Position numbers and translations under genes: made by a program
Shown: positions 56,467 to 64,000 of the stretch, piece by piece
Numbering within the stretch: position 1 is the first letter of the stretch
How the letters are laid out: every line of letters starts with the position of its first letter
Origin: JAJEDW01 sp963555775
Lineage (GTDB): Bacteria > Acidobacteriota > Terriglobia > 20CM-2-55-15
NCBI GenBank assembly: GCA_963555775.3
Contig: CAUVWY020000009.1
Coordinates: 1,302,001 to 1,366,000, forward strand
Direction of reading: 5' to 3'
Length of the DNA stretch: 64,000 nucleotides
The notes under the pieces: generated by a model
The model's input: only the letters and a program-made list of their open reading frames with translations
Told to the model about the DNA's origin: nothing
Database searches by the model: none

Positions 56467-57670
56467 CGTCGCTTCCGTCATCGAGTTGGATGAATCGATT
56501 ATAGTGCAGCAATGCCTGTTCGTAGTCCCTCAAATTGTCAAAGCATGTTGCCAGCAGGAATATCGATGCGGCGTGGTTCGGCCGGAGATCGAGATAGTCG
56601 AGCAGCAGCGTTCCGGCCCTGACCCAGTCTTCTCCCCGGTAGTAGATCCATGCCAGCGTCGCAAGTGCTTCGTCGCGTTGCCCATCGAGCGCGATCGCGC
56701 GCTCGAGCGGAGGGACGGCGCCGTCAAACTCGCCGGCTTCGTAGTAGCTCTGGCCGAGCCCCTGCCAGTACGCGGCGTTTTCGGGTTCGTCCGCCGTGAG
56801 TCGTTCATAGACTGGAATCGCGTCGCCATGACGCCCGGCCGCCAAGTAACTGTCGGCCAGGAGTTCATCCAGCCCGTCCATGCCTTCCAGCAGCGCGATG
56901 GCGTCATCGGGCCGGTCCATATCGCGCAATAGCAGCGCCAGTCGAATCCTGGTGTCGCGGTGCCCGGAATCAAGCGCGATGGCCTTCTCGTAAAAGTCCT
57001 TCGCGTTTTCGAGTTCGCCGACCTCCGAATGCAGGTCTCCGAGCATGACGAACACCGAAGCGTCATCGACCCCCAGCCGTACCGCTTCGGTGAGCATTTC
57101 CACGGCGCGGTCCGGTCGTCCGGCCTGCAGATAGAGTCCTCCGAGCCGACGGTAAGCCTCGGTTGCGTCTTCTCCGTCGGGTTCAGCCCGATCGAGAACC
57201 GCATTGTAGCCGTCGATCGCCGCGTCAATTCGACCCATCCGGTTGAGTACCTGCGCCCGGTAACGGGCCGGTGTCGCGTTTTCCGGCGCCAGAACCATCG
57301 CCGCGGCGAATTCGTCGACTGCCGCCTCGGGTGACCCGTTCTCGAACAAGAGTGCGCCCAGGTTCATCCGTGCCTCGAAGATGGATTCATCTTCGGAAAG
57401 AATATCCCGGTAAACATCGATTGCCCGATCGGGCTGTCCGTTGCCGGCGAAGCTGACGGCCAGGTAGAACCTGGAGGGGATGTGGGACGGATCGGCATCG
57501 AGAATCGCATTGAACCCGGCGATCGCGTTGCCCCATTCGGATGCCGAAACCGACGTCATGGCTTGCTCGTACAATTGCTCGAGCGAAACTTCAGCCGCCC
57601 GGTCGGCGCCGGCATCGCCCGGCCCGGTTTGGGTTTGTAGCAGCAGGAGCAGGATGGCCAGATTCGGCAT
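56402..57670 (-). CDS. TPR-repeat protein
   Basis: 422 residues. A short hydrophobic N-terminus (LAILLLLLQTQTG), probably a signal or anchor, is followed by about eleven tetratricopeptide repeats: FNAILDADPSHIPSRFYLAVSF, YRDILSEDESIFEARMNLGALLFENGSPEAAVDEF, LGGLYLQAGRPDRAVEMLTEAV, and so on. These form a superhelix for protein binding at the envelope. It starts 23 bases after uvrA and is followed by the overlapping lipoprotein gene. Confidence 0.85.
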   Translation of the reverse strand: MPNLAILLLLLQTQTGPGDAGADRAAEVSLEQLYEQAMTSVSASEWGNAIAGFNAILDADPSHIPSRFYLAVSFAGNGQPDRAIDVYRDILSEDESIFEARMNLGALLFENGSPEAAVDEFAAAMVLAPENATPARYRAQVLNRMGRIDAAIDGYNAVLDRAEPDGEDATEAYRRLGGLYLQAGRPDRAVEMLTEAVRLGVDDASVFVMLGDLHSEVGELENAKDFYEKAIALDSGHRDTRIRLALLLRDMDRPDDAIALLEGMDGLDELLADSYLAAGRHGDAIPVYERLTADEPENAAYWQGLGQSYYEAGEFDGAVPPLERAIALDGQRDEALATLAWIYYRGEDWVRAGTLLLDYLDLRPNHAASIFLLATCFDNLRDYEQALLHYNRFIQLDDGSDDARSFQVQQRARSLERLLEDQ

Positions 57671-57692
57671 CTTCCCAATCTTCTCTAAATGT

Positions 57693-60476
57693 TTAAATAC
57701 TCAGTTTCGGTTTCAGAAACCGCCCGGTGAGCGATTTGCCGTTTTTGACGATGTCGTCGGGCGAGCCAACCGCCAGGACTGTACCGCCACCGGCGCCCCC
57801 CTCGGGACCCAGGTCGATGATCCAGTCAGCGGACTTGATGACGTCGAGGTTGTGTTCAATGATGAGCACGGTTCCCCCGGCACGGATCAGACGCCTGAAC
57901 GCGGCAAGCAGCGTGTTTATGTCGTCGAAGTGCAGTCCCGTTGTCGGTTCGTCGAAGATGAAGAGCGTCTTGCCGCTGGTTTCTTTCGCCAGATACGATG
58001 CTAACTTGATTCGCTGGGCTTCTCCACCGGAAAGCGTCGTCGCGGACTGCCCCAGACGCAGGTATCCCAGCCCGATTTCTTCGAGCATCGCCAGCTTCCT
58101 GGTTATCCGATTGATGTTCGAAAAGAACGAAAGGGCCTTGCGGCCTGTCATCTGAAGAACGTCATGGATGTTCTTCCCTTTGTAGGTGACGTCCAGAACG
58201 GCATTCCGATACCGCATGCCCCGGCATTCCTCGCACACGAGTTCAACGTCGGCGAGAAATTGCATTTCGACCGTGACCGTTCCATTTCCCTGACACGATT
58301 CGCATCGACCGCCGGGAATGTTGAACGAAAAACTGCCCGCGGTGAAGCCGTTCGCACGCGCTTCGGGCGTCGACGCGAACAGATCGCGAATCTGGTCGAA
58401 CGCCTTGATGTAGGTCACCGGGTTGGACCGCGGTGTCCGGCCGATCGGACTTTGATCCACGAGCACGACGTCGGACAGCCATTTGGAATTGAGTTCAACC
58501 GTGCCGCTGCCGTTTTCGGGCTCCGTCCCAGTCAGGCGGGACTTCAGTGCTTCGTAAAGGCATTCGTGAACCAGCGTCGACTTGCCCGATCCCGATACGC
58601 CGGTGACACAGGTCATGAGCCCAAGAGGTATCTCGATGTCGACGTTTTTGAGGTTGTGCTTCGAAGCATTGCGCAATTTGAGCCTCTCCTTGCCGGGCTT
58701 GCGACGCTGTCGCGGCAACGAGATCCGAATTTCGCCGTGAATGTACTTCCCGGTGAGTGAAGCCGTCGTGTCGGCCAACTCATCCAGCGTTCCCTGGAAC
58801 ACCAGATTTCCGCCGTTCTCCCCGGCGCCGGGACCGAGATCGAGCAGCCAGTCTGCCGCCTTGATCATTTCGGCGTCGTGTTCCACGACCACGACCGTAT
58901 TCCCCAGTTCCCGCAGCCTTTTGAGGATACCGATCAGCCGCTCTCCATCCCTCGGATGGAGCCCGATCGAAGGTTCATCCAATACGTACAAGGCGCCTAC
59001 CAACGTTGAACCCAGCGAGGTTGCCAGTTGAATGCGTTGAGCCTCGCCGCCCGACAGCGTCGATGACAGACGATCCAGCGTCAGATATTGGAGTCCCACT
59101 TCGTTGAGAAAGCGGAGTCGGGTCTGGATTTCCTTGAGGACTCGCTCGGCCACTTGGGTCTGACTCGGACTGAGCCGGATCCGGTCGAAGAATTTAAAGG
59201 CTGCGGCTGTCGACATTCGGGAGACGTCACCGATGTTCAATCCGTCGACGAAGATGTCGAGAGCTTCCCGGCGCAGCCGTGTTCCACGGCAATCCGGACA
59301 GGTTGTATATCCTCGATAACGACTCAGGAACACGCGCACGTGGAGCTTGTATTTCTTGGTTTCCAGATAATCGAAGAAATTCCGGATAGCGCCGGCGACC
59401 CACGCCTGGTGCTGGTCAGTCAAATCCCGATGCGGAACGTCGATCGGAACCCCCAGTTCGGCGGCCTGCCTGTTGAATTCGGTGAGGTACTTTCGATATC
59501 GGGGTTTGGTCCAGGGTTCGATCGCACCCTGGGCGATGCTCTTGCCCTTGTCGGGGACGATCAGGTTCAAATCCAGATCGATGGTGTTTCCGAAGCCTTG
59601 GCATCGCGAGCATGCGCCGAATGGGTTGTTGAACGAGAACAGCCTCGGTTCCGGATCCTCATACTGGATTCCGCAGTCCTTGCACTCGAAGCGTTCGCTG
59701 AATGCATGAACCCGCCGTTCTCCATCCGCTTCCTGGATGACCACCTCGCCCTGATTCTCATGAAAGCAGAGCTCAATTGAATCGATCAGGCGTTGCCGGA
59801 TTCCGGCGTCGATTTTCAACCGGTCGACGAGAACGTAAGCGGATTGGCTGAAGTCGACATCGATCAGCGATTCCGGCCGCGAGTATTCGTACACCGCGCC
59901 ATTCTGATAGACGCGACCGAATCCCCGGCGCTTGAGGTCGCCGAGACACTCTGCGATTTCGGCTCCTCCGGAAAGAGTGGGAATCGGAAACAGGACATGG
60001 AATCGAAGTCCTTCAGGCCAGGTCAGAATCTCATCGGCGATCTGGTCGACGGTATCGCGCTGCACGATTTTTTCGCATTGACGGCACCTGGTGATTCCAA
60101 TTCTGGCGAAGAGAAGGCGAATGTAGTCGTAGACTTCAGTCGATGTTCCGACAGTCGATCTCGGAGTCCGTGCCGTGTTGCGCTGACGGATGGAGATTGC
60201 GGGGGCAATGCCCGTGGCCTCGTCGATGTCCGGCTTTTCGATCCGCTCAAGGAACTGGCGCGCGTAAGCAGACAGGGACTCGATATACCGGCGTTGCCCT
60301 TCGGCATAGAGCGTGTCGAATGCGAGCGAGGACTTGCCCGAACCGCTGACACCGGTCACTACCGTCAATGCGTTGTGAGGTATCGTGAAGTCGATGTTCT
60401 TGAGATTGTGGACCCGGGCGCCGCGGACGACGATCTGTTCCTCGCCTGCCACGACCGATTCCAGCGCTTTGGCCAT
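57693..60476 (-). CDS. uvrA: Excinuclease ABC subunit UvrA
   Basis: 927 residues from ATG 60476. Two ABC ATPase halves, each with Walker A GVSGSGKS, signature LSGGEAQRIQLA / LSGGEAQRIKLA and Walker B VLDEPSIGLHP / IFDEPTTGLHF. The zinc modules are CKDCG...CSRCQGFG and CESCQGNG...CEECRGMRY. It scans DNA for lesions with UvrB. It is the first gene of a minus-strand run continuing into the TPR and envelope-protein genes. Confidence 0.97.
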   Translation of the reverse strand: MAKALESVVAGEEQIVVRGARVHNLKNIDFTIPHNALTVVTGVSGSGKSSLAFDTLYAEGQRRYIESLSAYARQFLERIEKPDIDEATGIAPAISIRQRNTARTPRSTVGTSTEVYDYIRLLFARIGITRCRQCEKIVQRDTVDQIADEILTWPEGLRFHVLFPIPTLSGGAEIAECLGDLKRRGFGRVYQNGAVYEYSRPESLIDVDFSQSAYVLVDRLKIDAGIRQRLIDSIELCFHENQGEVVIQEADGERRVHAFSERFECKDCGIQYEDPEPRLFSFNNPFGACSRCQGFGNTIDLDLNLIVPDKGKSIAQGAIEPWTKPRYRKYLTEFNRQAAELGVPIDVPHRDLTDQHQAWVAGAIRNFFDYLETKKYKLHVRVFLSRYRGYTTCPDCRGTRLRREALDIFVDGLNIGDVSRMSTAAAFKFFDRIRLSPSQTQVAERVLKEIQTRLRFLNEVGLQYLTLDRLSSTLSGGEAQRIQLATSLGSTLVGALYVLDEPSIGLHPRDGERLIGILKRLRELGNTVVVVEHDAEMIKAADWLLDLGPGAGENGGNLVFQGTLDELADTTASLTGKYIHGEIRISLPRQRRKPGKERLKLRNASKHNLKNVDIEIPLGLMTCVTGVSGSGKSTLVHECLYEALKSRLTGTEPENGSGTVELNSKWLSDVVLVDQSPIGRTPRSNPVTYIKAFDQIRDLFASTPEARANGFTAGSFSFNIPGGRCESCQGNGTVTVEMQFLADVELVCEECRGMRYRNAVLDVTYKGKNIHDVLQMTGRKALSFFSNINRITRKLAMLEEIGLGYLRLGQSATTLSGGEAQRIKLASYLAKETSGKTLFIFDEPTTGLHFDDINTLLAAFRRLIRAGGTVLIIEHNLDVIKSADWIIDLGPEGGAGGGTVLAVGSPDDIVKNGKSLTGRFLKPKLSI

Positions 60477-60535
60477 AACTCGCAATTATAGATCAGGGAC
60501 ACGCCGGGGCGGGTACGCCAGCGGAGCTTTCCTTA

Positions 60536-60602
60536 CCAGCCCGTGGTAGAACCCTTCAGGGATCGCGTTACGAGCGCCATTGGGCCGTATGCGAGGCACC
60601 GC
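60536..60602 (-). repeat. ~275-bp dispersed repeat, end fragment F
   Basis: CAGCCCGTGGTAGAACCC and the adjoining CAGGGATCGCGTTACGAGCG match the outer end of copies C and D for about 67 bases, then the match stops. Confidence 0.75.
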
Positions 60603-60645
60603 GACCGATCGAGATCCGAAAATTGTATCGTTCGCGGGGATGCTT

Positions 60646-61689
60646 TCAGTGCTGGATCGGTTTGTCTTCGATGGGCTCGGCGTTCTGTCTTGCGTCGTCT
60701 GTAACGGGGGCGTCTTGCCTCGATTCCGAATCGTCGGCCGCGACATGCATGGGCGTCTTCGGAGTTTCCGAGTCGATATCGTCTTTTCGATCGGTTGCTT
60801 CGAGATGCAGTTGCTCCGCCTTCGGCGATTGTTTTTCTTGTTGAGATTTGAGCCACGTCTCGAAACTCGGACGGCGCTTTGCGTTGTCCAGGCAAATCCG
60901 ATACTTCCCGATGTGCCCACGGCCATTGCCTCCGGACTCCAACAGAAGGATGTGGCGCCTTTCGAGGTCTCTCCAGATACGGCGCACATGGCGCTCGGAC
61001 ATCCGGGCCTTGTATGCGACTCTCCTCAAACCGGGAACGCATTCCGAGCCATCCTCCTTCGCGTGATCGGCCATGGCCTGCAGCACACTTTGTTCGGCAT
61101 GACTGAATTCGTAGTCCCAGATCCGGCCGACCAATCCTCCTCGAGTGTCTTCGCGGCGCGTCTGCCGGGGCTTCGGCAGGGGCGTCGGCCGGGGTGGTTG
61201 CAAGCGCAGAGTGGCGATCGACAAGTCGGAGAGCGTTCTCAGTTCCGGTGTTCCGGCCTCGTCCGTGAAGTCGTCGTGAAAATCGCTCGCGTCATCGGTT
61301 GGCGCCGTTTCCGGTGTTCCGGAATCGGCAGTGGAGCGGGTTTGCAACTCGCTTGCGTCATTGGCTTGGACCGGTTCCGGTGTTCCGGAATCGGCGGTGG
61401 AGCGGGTATGCAACTCGCTCGCGTCATTGGCCAGGGCCGGTTCCGGTATCCGTTGGTTGGCGGTCAAGGCGACGTACTCCGACACCTTGTCTTCGGGGTC
61501 CAGCCCCAGTCGCTTGGCGTAGGTGCGAATGAAGCCCCGGTCGTACACCCCGCCAGGCAACGCGTGGAAGGCGTCATCTTCGATGGCGCACAAGAAACGT
61601 AGACCGATGCACGTTTCTTGCGACATCTCCTGAAGAGTCCGCTTTTTGGACTCTCGCGCGGACCTGAAACTGTTTCCGAAATCTGACAC
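60646..61689 (-). CDS. Two-domain helix-turn-helix protein with tandem linker repeats
   Basis: 347 residues. N-terminus: HTH_25/RodZ-type helix-turn-helix (FRSARESKKRTLQEMSQETCIGLRFLCAIEDDAFHALPGGVYDRGFIRTYAKRLGLDPE). The linker (~75-150) has two copies of ANDASEL.TRSTADSGTPE and a looser third. The C-terminal half (~165-265) is a winged helix of the HTH_36 type (EQSVLQAMADHAKEDGSECVPGLRRVAYKARMSERHVRRIWRDLERRHILLL), seen in replication initiators and phage regulators. No transmembrane helix, unlike RodZ. Divergent from the microcompartment shell gene, so it may regulate that locus; this is an inference from position. Confidence 0.7.
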   Translation of the reverse strand: MSDFGNSFRSARESKKRTLQEMSQETCIGLRFLCAIEDDAFHALPGGVYDRGFIRTYAKRLGLDPEDKVSEYVALTANQRIPEPALANDASELHTRSTADSGTPEPVQANDASELQTRSTADSGTPETAPTDDASDFHDDFTDEAGTPELRTLSDLSIATLRLQPPRPTPLPKPRQTRREDTRGGLVGRIWDYEFSHAEQSVLQAMADHAKEDGSECVPGLRRVAYKARMSERHVRRIWRDLERRHILLLESGGNGRGHIGKYRICLDNAKRRPSFETWLKSQQEKQSPKAEQLHLEATDRKDDIDSETPKTPMHVAADDSESRQDAPVTDDARQNAEPIEDKPIQH

Positions 61690-61920
61690 GAGCCTTACTG
61701 AAAGATGTTATTAAGTAGTCACTCGGGAGTCAATGTTGCAATTGTACTAATTTGTCCGGTTTTTTTCAGCAGTCGAACTGTCCGGTTTCGGTTTTCGGTT
61801 GACCGTCCGGAGAAGTCAGGAAGCGTCCATCGCCTTTGTCTTTGCTTTCTGCCGGCCGTCCTGCTGCTAGCGAATATGGTTGCCGAGTCCATCAAATCCT
61901 CGGGTCAGAAGGAGACAACA
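61690..61920. promoter_or_regulatory. Divergent promoter region between the HTH gene and the BMC gene
   Basis: 231 bases, AT-rich from 61695-61770. It contains two TGTCCGGTTT motifs (61753-61762 and 61787-61796), 34 bases apart, each followed by a T-rich tail and possibly bound by the divergent HTH protein. The BMC ribosome binding site AAGGAGA ends at 61914. Confidence 0.45.
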
Positions 61921-62208
61921 TTGTGCCAAGCGCTCGGATTGATTGAAACCATGGGTTTGGTGGGTTCCGTTGAAGCTTCCGACGCGATGTTGAAGACCGC
62001 GAATGTTGCGCTTCAGGGGCGGGAGACCCTGCTGAACGGCTATGTCGCGGTCTGGATTCGAGGCGAGTTGGGCGCCGTTCAGGCGGCGACCGACGCTGGC
62101 GCGGCCGCGGCCCGCCGTGTTGGAGAGTTGGTTGCCGTGCATGTCATCCCGATGCCGTACGAGGATGTCGAGAAAATCGTCGGTTCCCGGACCTCGAACC
62201 ATCAGTAA
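61921..62208 (+). CDS. Bacterial microcompartment hexameric shell protein (BMC-H)
   Basis: 95 residues from TTG 61921, selected because AAGGAGA lies 6 bases upstream and the family homology starts here. Single BMC domain: ALGLIETMGLVGSVEASDAMLKTANVAL, then GELGAVQAATDAGAAAARRVGELVAVHVIPMPYEDVEKIV, the usual PduA/CcmK-like pattern. The pore-loop region reads WIRGELGAV. Six copies form a hexagonal tile of the shell. It is followed after 166 bases by an acylating aldehyde dehydrogenase, so this is the edge of a metabolosome locus; the signature enzyme is outside the window. Confidence 0.92.
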   Translation: MCQALGLIETMGLVGSVEASDAMLKTANVALQGRETLLNGYVAVWIRGELGAVQAATDAGAAAARRVGELVAVHVIPMPYEDVEKIVGSRTSNHQ

Positions 62209-62312
62209 CCCGATGCCGACCTGCCAAGGTTCGACATCGGGCTTCCGGGGCTCCGCGCTCAGCGGATTTGGAACCGCCCCATCCTTGCGCGGCATGCGAT
62301 CATGTGTAATAA

Positions 62313-62354
62313 GAGCCCGTGGCAGGACGCTGCAGGGTCCTGCCACGGGCTTTT
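62313..62354 (+). terminator. Hairpin with T-run made from two fused repeat ends
   Basis: GCCCGTGGCAGGA (62315-62327) and TCCTGCCACGGGC (62338-62350) pair perfectly around a 10-base loop, followed by TTTT. The arms are the ends of the ~275-bp repeat family brought together with the interior lost. It looks like a strong intrinsic terminator or attenuator between the BMC shell gene and the aldehyde dehydrogenase gene. Confidence 0.75.
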
Positions 62355-62374
62355 AACATTTCGTTTGCCGGACT

Positions 62375-64000
62375 ATGGACAAGGATCTCCAATCCATTCA
62401 GGAATCGCGCCGACTCGTCGCCGCCGCGTACGCTGCATGGAAGTCGTTTGAATCGTTTAACGAAGAGCAGGTCGAGCGTATTCTTCGGGCCGTGTCCGAG
62501 GCCGGTGTGGCGAATGCCGCAAGGCTTGCTGAAATTGCCGTCGAGGAAACCGGGTTTGGCAACGTTGCCGACAAGACGGCCAAGAATCTGTTTGGAGCCC
62601 GCGATGTCTACGAAGCGATGCGTCCATTACGGACGATCGGCATCGTTCGGGAAGACCTTGAGAACAGAATCCTGGAGGTGGCATGTCCGGTAGGCGTGAT
62701 TGCCGGCATCGTACCTTCGACCAACCCCACGTCCACCGCCATTTACAAAGCCCTGATTGCGCTCAAGGGCCGCAACGCGATCGTCTTCAGTCCGCATCCC
62801 GCGGCTGTTCGCTGCATCGGAGAAACGGTGCGGGTGATGAGTCAGGCGGCCGAAGCGGCGGGCGCCCCCAGCGGAATCCTGTCGGCGCTGTCGACGCCCA
62901 CCATGAAGGCGACCGACGAATTGATGCGCCACCCAAGGACGGCCCTGATACTCGCGACCGGGGGGCCAGGTTTGGTGCGGGCCGCATACAGCGCCGGCAA
63001 ACCGGCGTTCGGTGTAGGCCCCGGCAACGTACCCGCTTACATCGAACGATCCGCCGATGTGAAGAAAGCCGTCGCCGACATCCTCACGGGCAAGTGCTTT
63101 GACAACGGGACGCTGTGTTCCTCGGAGCAGGCGGTCATCGCCGACGACGCAATTCGAGATACGGTTCTGGCCGAAATGCAGTCGGCCGGGGCTTTCCTGT
63201 GCCGTGGCGAAGACAAGGCACGGTTGGAACGAATAATTCAGAATGCGCGCGGGACGCTCAATACGAACATCGTGGGGAAGTCGGCGATTCGTATCGCGGA
63301 GATGGCGGAAATCGATGTTCCATCCGGGACGCGGGCACTGATTGCCGAAGCCGAAGGCGTTGGACGAGAGCATCCGTTATCGATGGAGAAGCTGTCTCCC
63401 GTGCTTGCGTTTTATAGCGTGCGCGATTGGAGAGAGGGCTGCAGGATGTGCATCGACATCCTCACGTTCGGCGGTCTCGGTCATACGTTGGGTCTACACT
63501 GCAATGACGACGAAGTGATCCGTGAATTCGCGCTTCAGAAGCCGGCGTCCAGGATTTGCGTCAACACTCCGGCTGCTCTCGGAGCTGTTGGATATACGAC
63601 CAACCTTTTCCCGGCGATGACGCTCGGTTGCGGTGCGTTCGGCGGCAACATCACATCGGACAACATATCGCCCCTCCATCTGATCAACCTGAAGCGCCTG
63701 GCATACGGAGTCCGCGATGCGAAAGCGTCTCCATCGACCGCACCATCCAGCGAGACGGTTGCAGTTGGAGCCTTGAATTCCCGTTCAGGCGGCGACCGAC
63801 GCGACCGAATCGCCCGGATCGTTGACGGCTGGCTGGATCGGGCTCAGACTGCTACGAAGGTCAAAAAGGCGTCGTCGCCAGCCCAGGGCGGGTCCACCGG
63901 CACCGTACCGGCGATGGCGCCTCCCTTGGCGAGCTACGACCGGATCGAAACGGCGAAAACCGTTCCTCCTCCCTCCGAACCCGTGGGCTTCGTTTGCGAG
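62375..64000 (+). CDS. CoA-acylating aldehyde dehydrogenase of a microcompartment (partial)
   Basis: Open from ATG 62375 to the window end (542 codons). ALDH fold with the acylating-type catalytic Cys248 in NGTLCSSEQAV, NAD-binding region GIVPSTNPTSTAIYKALIALKGRN and GVGPGNVPAYIE. Most similar in character to EutE/PduP/AdhE-N type enzymes that turn an aldehyde into acyl-CoA inside microcompartments. The catalytic domain ends near residue 455. The remainder is a variable linker containing an amphipathic stretch RDRIARIVDGWLDRA, which could be an encapsulation peptide, then more Pro/Ala-rich linker still running at base 64000, so a further domain or peptide follows. Confidence 0.9.
   Translation, partial: MDKDLQSIQESRRLVAAAYAAWKSFESFNEEQVERILRAVSEAGVANAARLAEIAVEETGFGNVADKTAKNLFGARDVYEAMRPLRTIGIVREDLENRILEVACPVGVIAGIVPSTNPTSTAIYKALIALKGRNAIVFSPHPAAVRCIGETVRVMSQAAEAAGAPSGILSALSTPTMKATDELMRHPRTALILATGGPGLVRAAYSAGKPAFGVGPGNVPAYIERSADVKKAVADILTGKCFDNGTLCSSEQAVIADDAIRDTVLAEMQSAGAFLCRGEDKARLERIIQNARGTLNTNIVGKSAIRIAEMAEIDVPSGTRALIAEAEGVGREHPLSMEKLSPVLAFYSVRDWREGCRMCIDILTFGGLGHTLGLHCNDDEVIREFALQKPASRICVNTPAALGAVGYTTNLFPAMTLGCGAFGGNITSDNISPLHLINLKRLAYGVRDAKASPSTAPSSETVAVGALNSRSGGDRRDRIARIVDGWLDRAQTATKVKKASSPAQGGSTGTVPAMAPPLASYDRIETAKTVPPPSEPVGFVCE

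Overview
The window comes from a GC-rich diderm bacterium. It carries genes for outer-membrane and lipid A assembly (bamA, skp, fabZ, lpxA, lpxI, TonB), lipoprotein release (lolC/lolD), Hfq, Lon/ClpXP and ClpC. The secreted VWA protein is of the kind typical of Acidobacteriota. I infer an Acidobacteriota-like organism from gene content only; there is no rRNA here. Three otherwise convincing genes (clpX, the CARDB surface protein, the DUF4338-ISAs1 transposase) change frame at homopolymer runs, so each is either a real frameshift or an assembly indel.

Layout. 1-5.3 kb: the end of mutL, an HU-family gene, nested repeat elements, a GlcG/HbpS-like protein with a membrane protein, a VWA protein, a 149-bp tandem repeat and a lipoprotein. 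5.3-13.5 kb: a minus-strand proteostasis block read tRNA-Leu, tig, clpP, clpX, lon, engB, rho. 14-21 kb: a 2-hydroxyacid dehydrogenase and a giant ten-repeat CARDB surface protein, flanked by 215-bp direct repeats. 21-31 kb: an accessory island with a methyltransferase, a C39-peptidase ABC exporter, and a bacteriocin-like cassette (two double-glycine precursor peptides, ABC ATPase, permease, ECF-type sigma factor), next to a decayed second copy of the same cassette and a sigma-54-type activator gene cut by an in-frame TAG. 31.9-36.3 kb: a mobile-element island with an IS3-family element, a DUF4338-ISAs1 transposase and the 3' remnant of a group II intron. 36.5-53.6 kb: housekeeping genes on the plus strand (lolC-lolD, clpC, bamA-skp-fabZ-lpxA-lpxI-oxidoreductase-tonB-spoIID, miaA-hfq-hflX). 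53.6-60.5 kb: an array of dispersed repeats, a site with DnaA-box-like sequences, then a minus-strand run read uvrA, TPR protein, two small envelope proteins, SprT-like protease. 60.6-64 kb: a two-domain HTH protein divergent from the edge of a bacterial microcompartment locus (BMC-H shell protein and CoA-acylating aldehyde dehydrogenase, the latter cut by the window end).

The most interesting region is 22.2-30.5 kb. Two 42-residue hydrophobic cores behind GG leaders, a matching peptidase-exporter, a BcrAB-like ABC pair, a private sigma factor and a damaged second copy look like a two-peptide bacteriocin or signalling system in a Gram-negative. The second theme is the density of small non-coding elements with terminal inverted repeats; in two places an element end supplies or touches the stop codon of the host gene.
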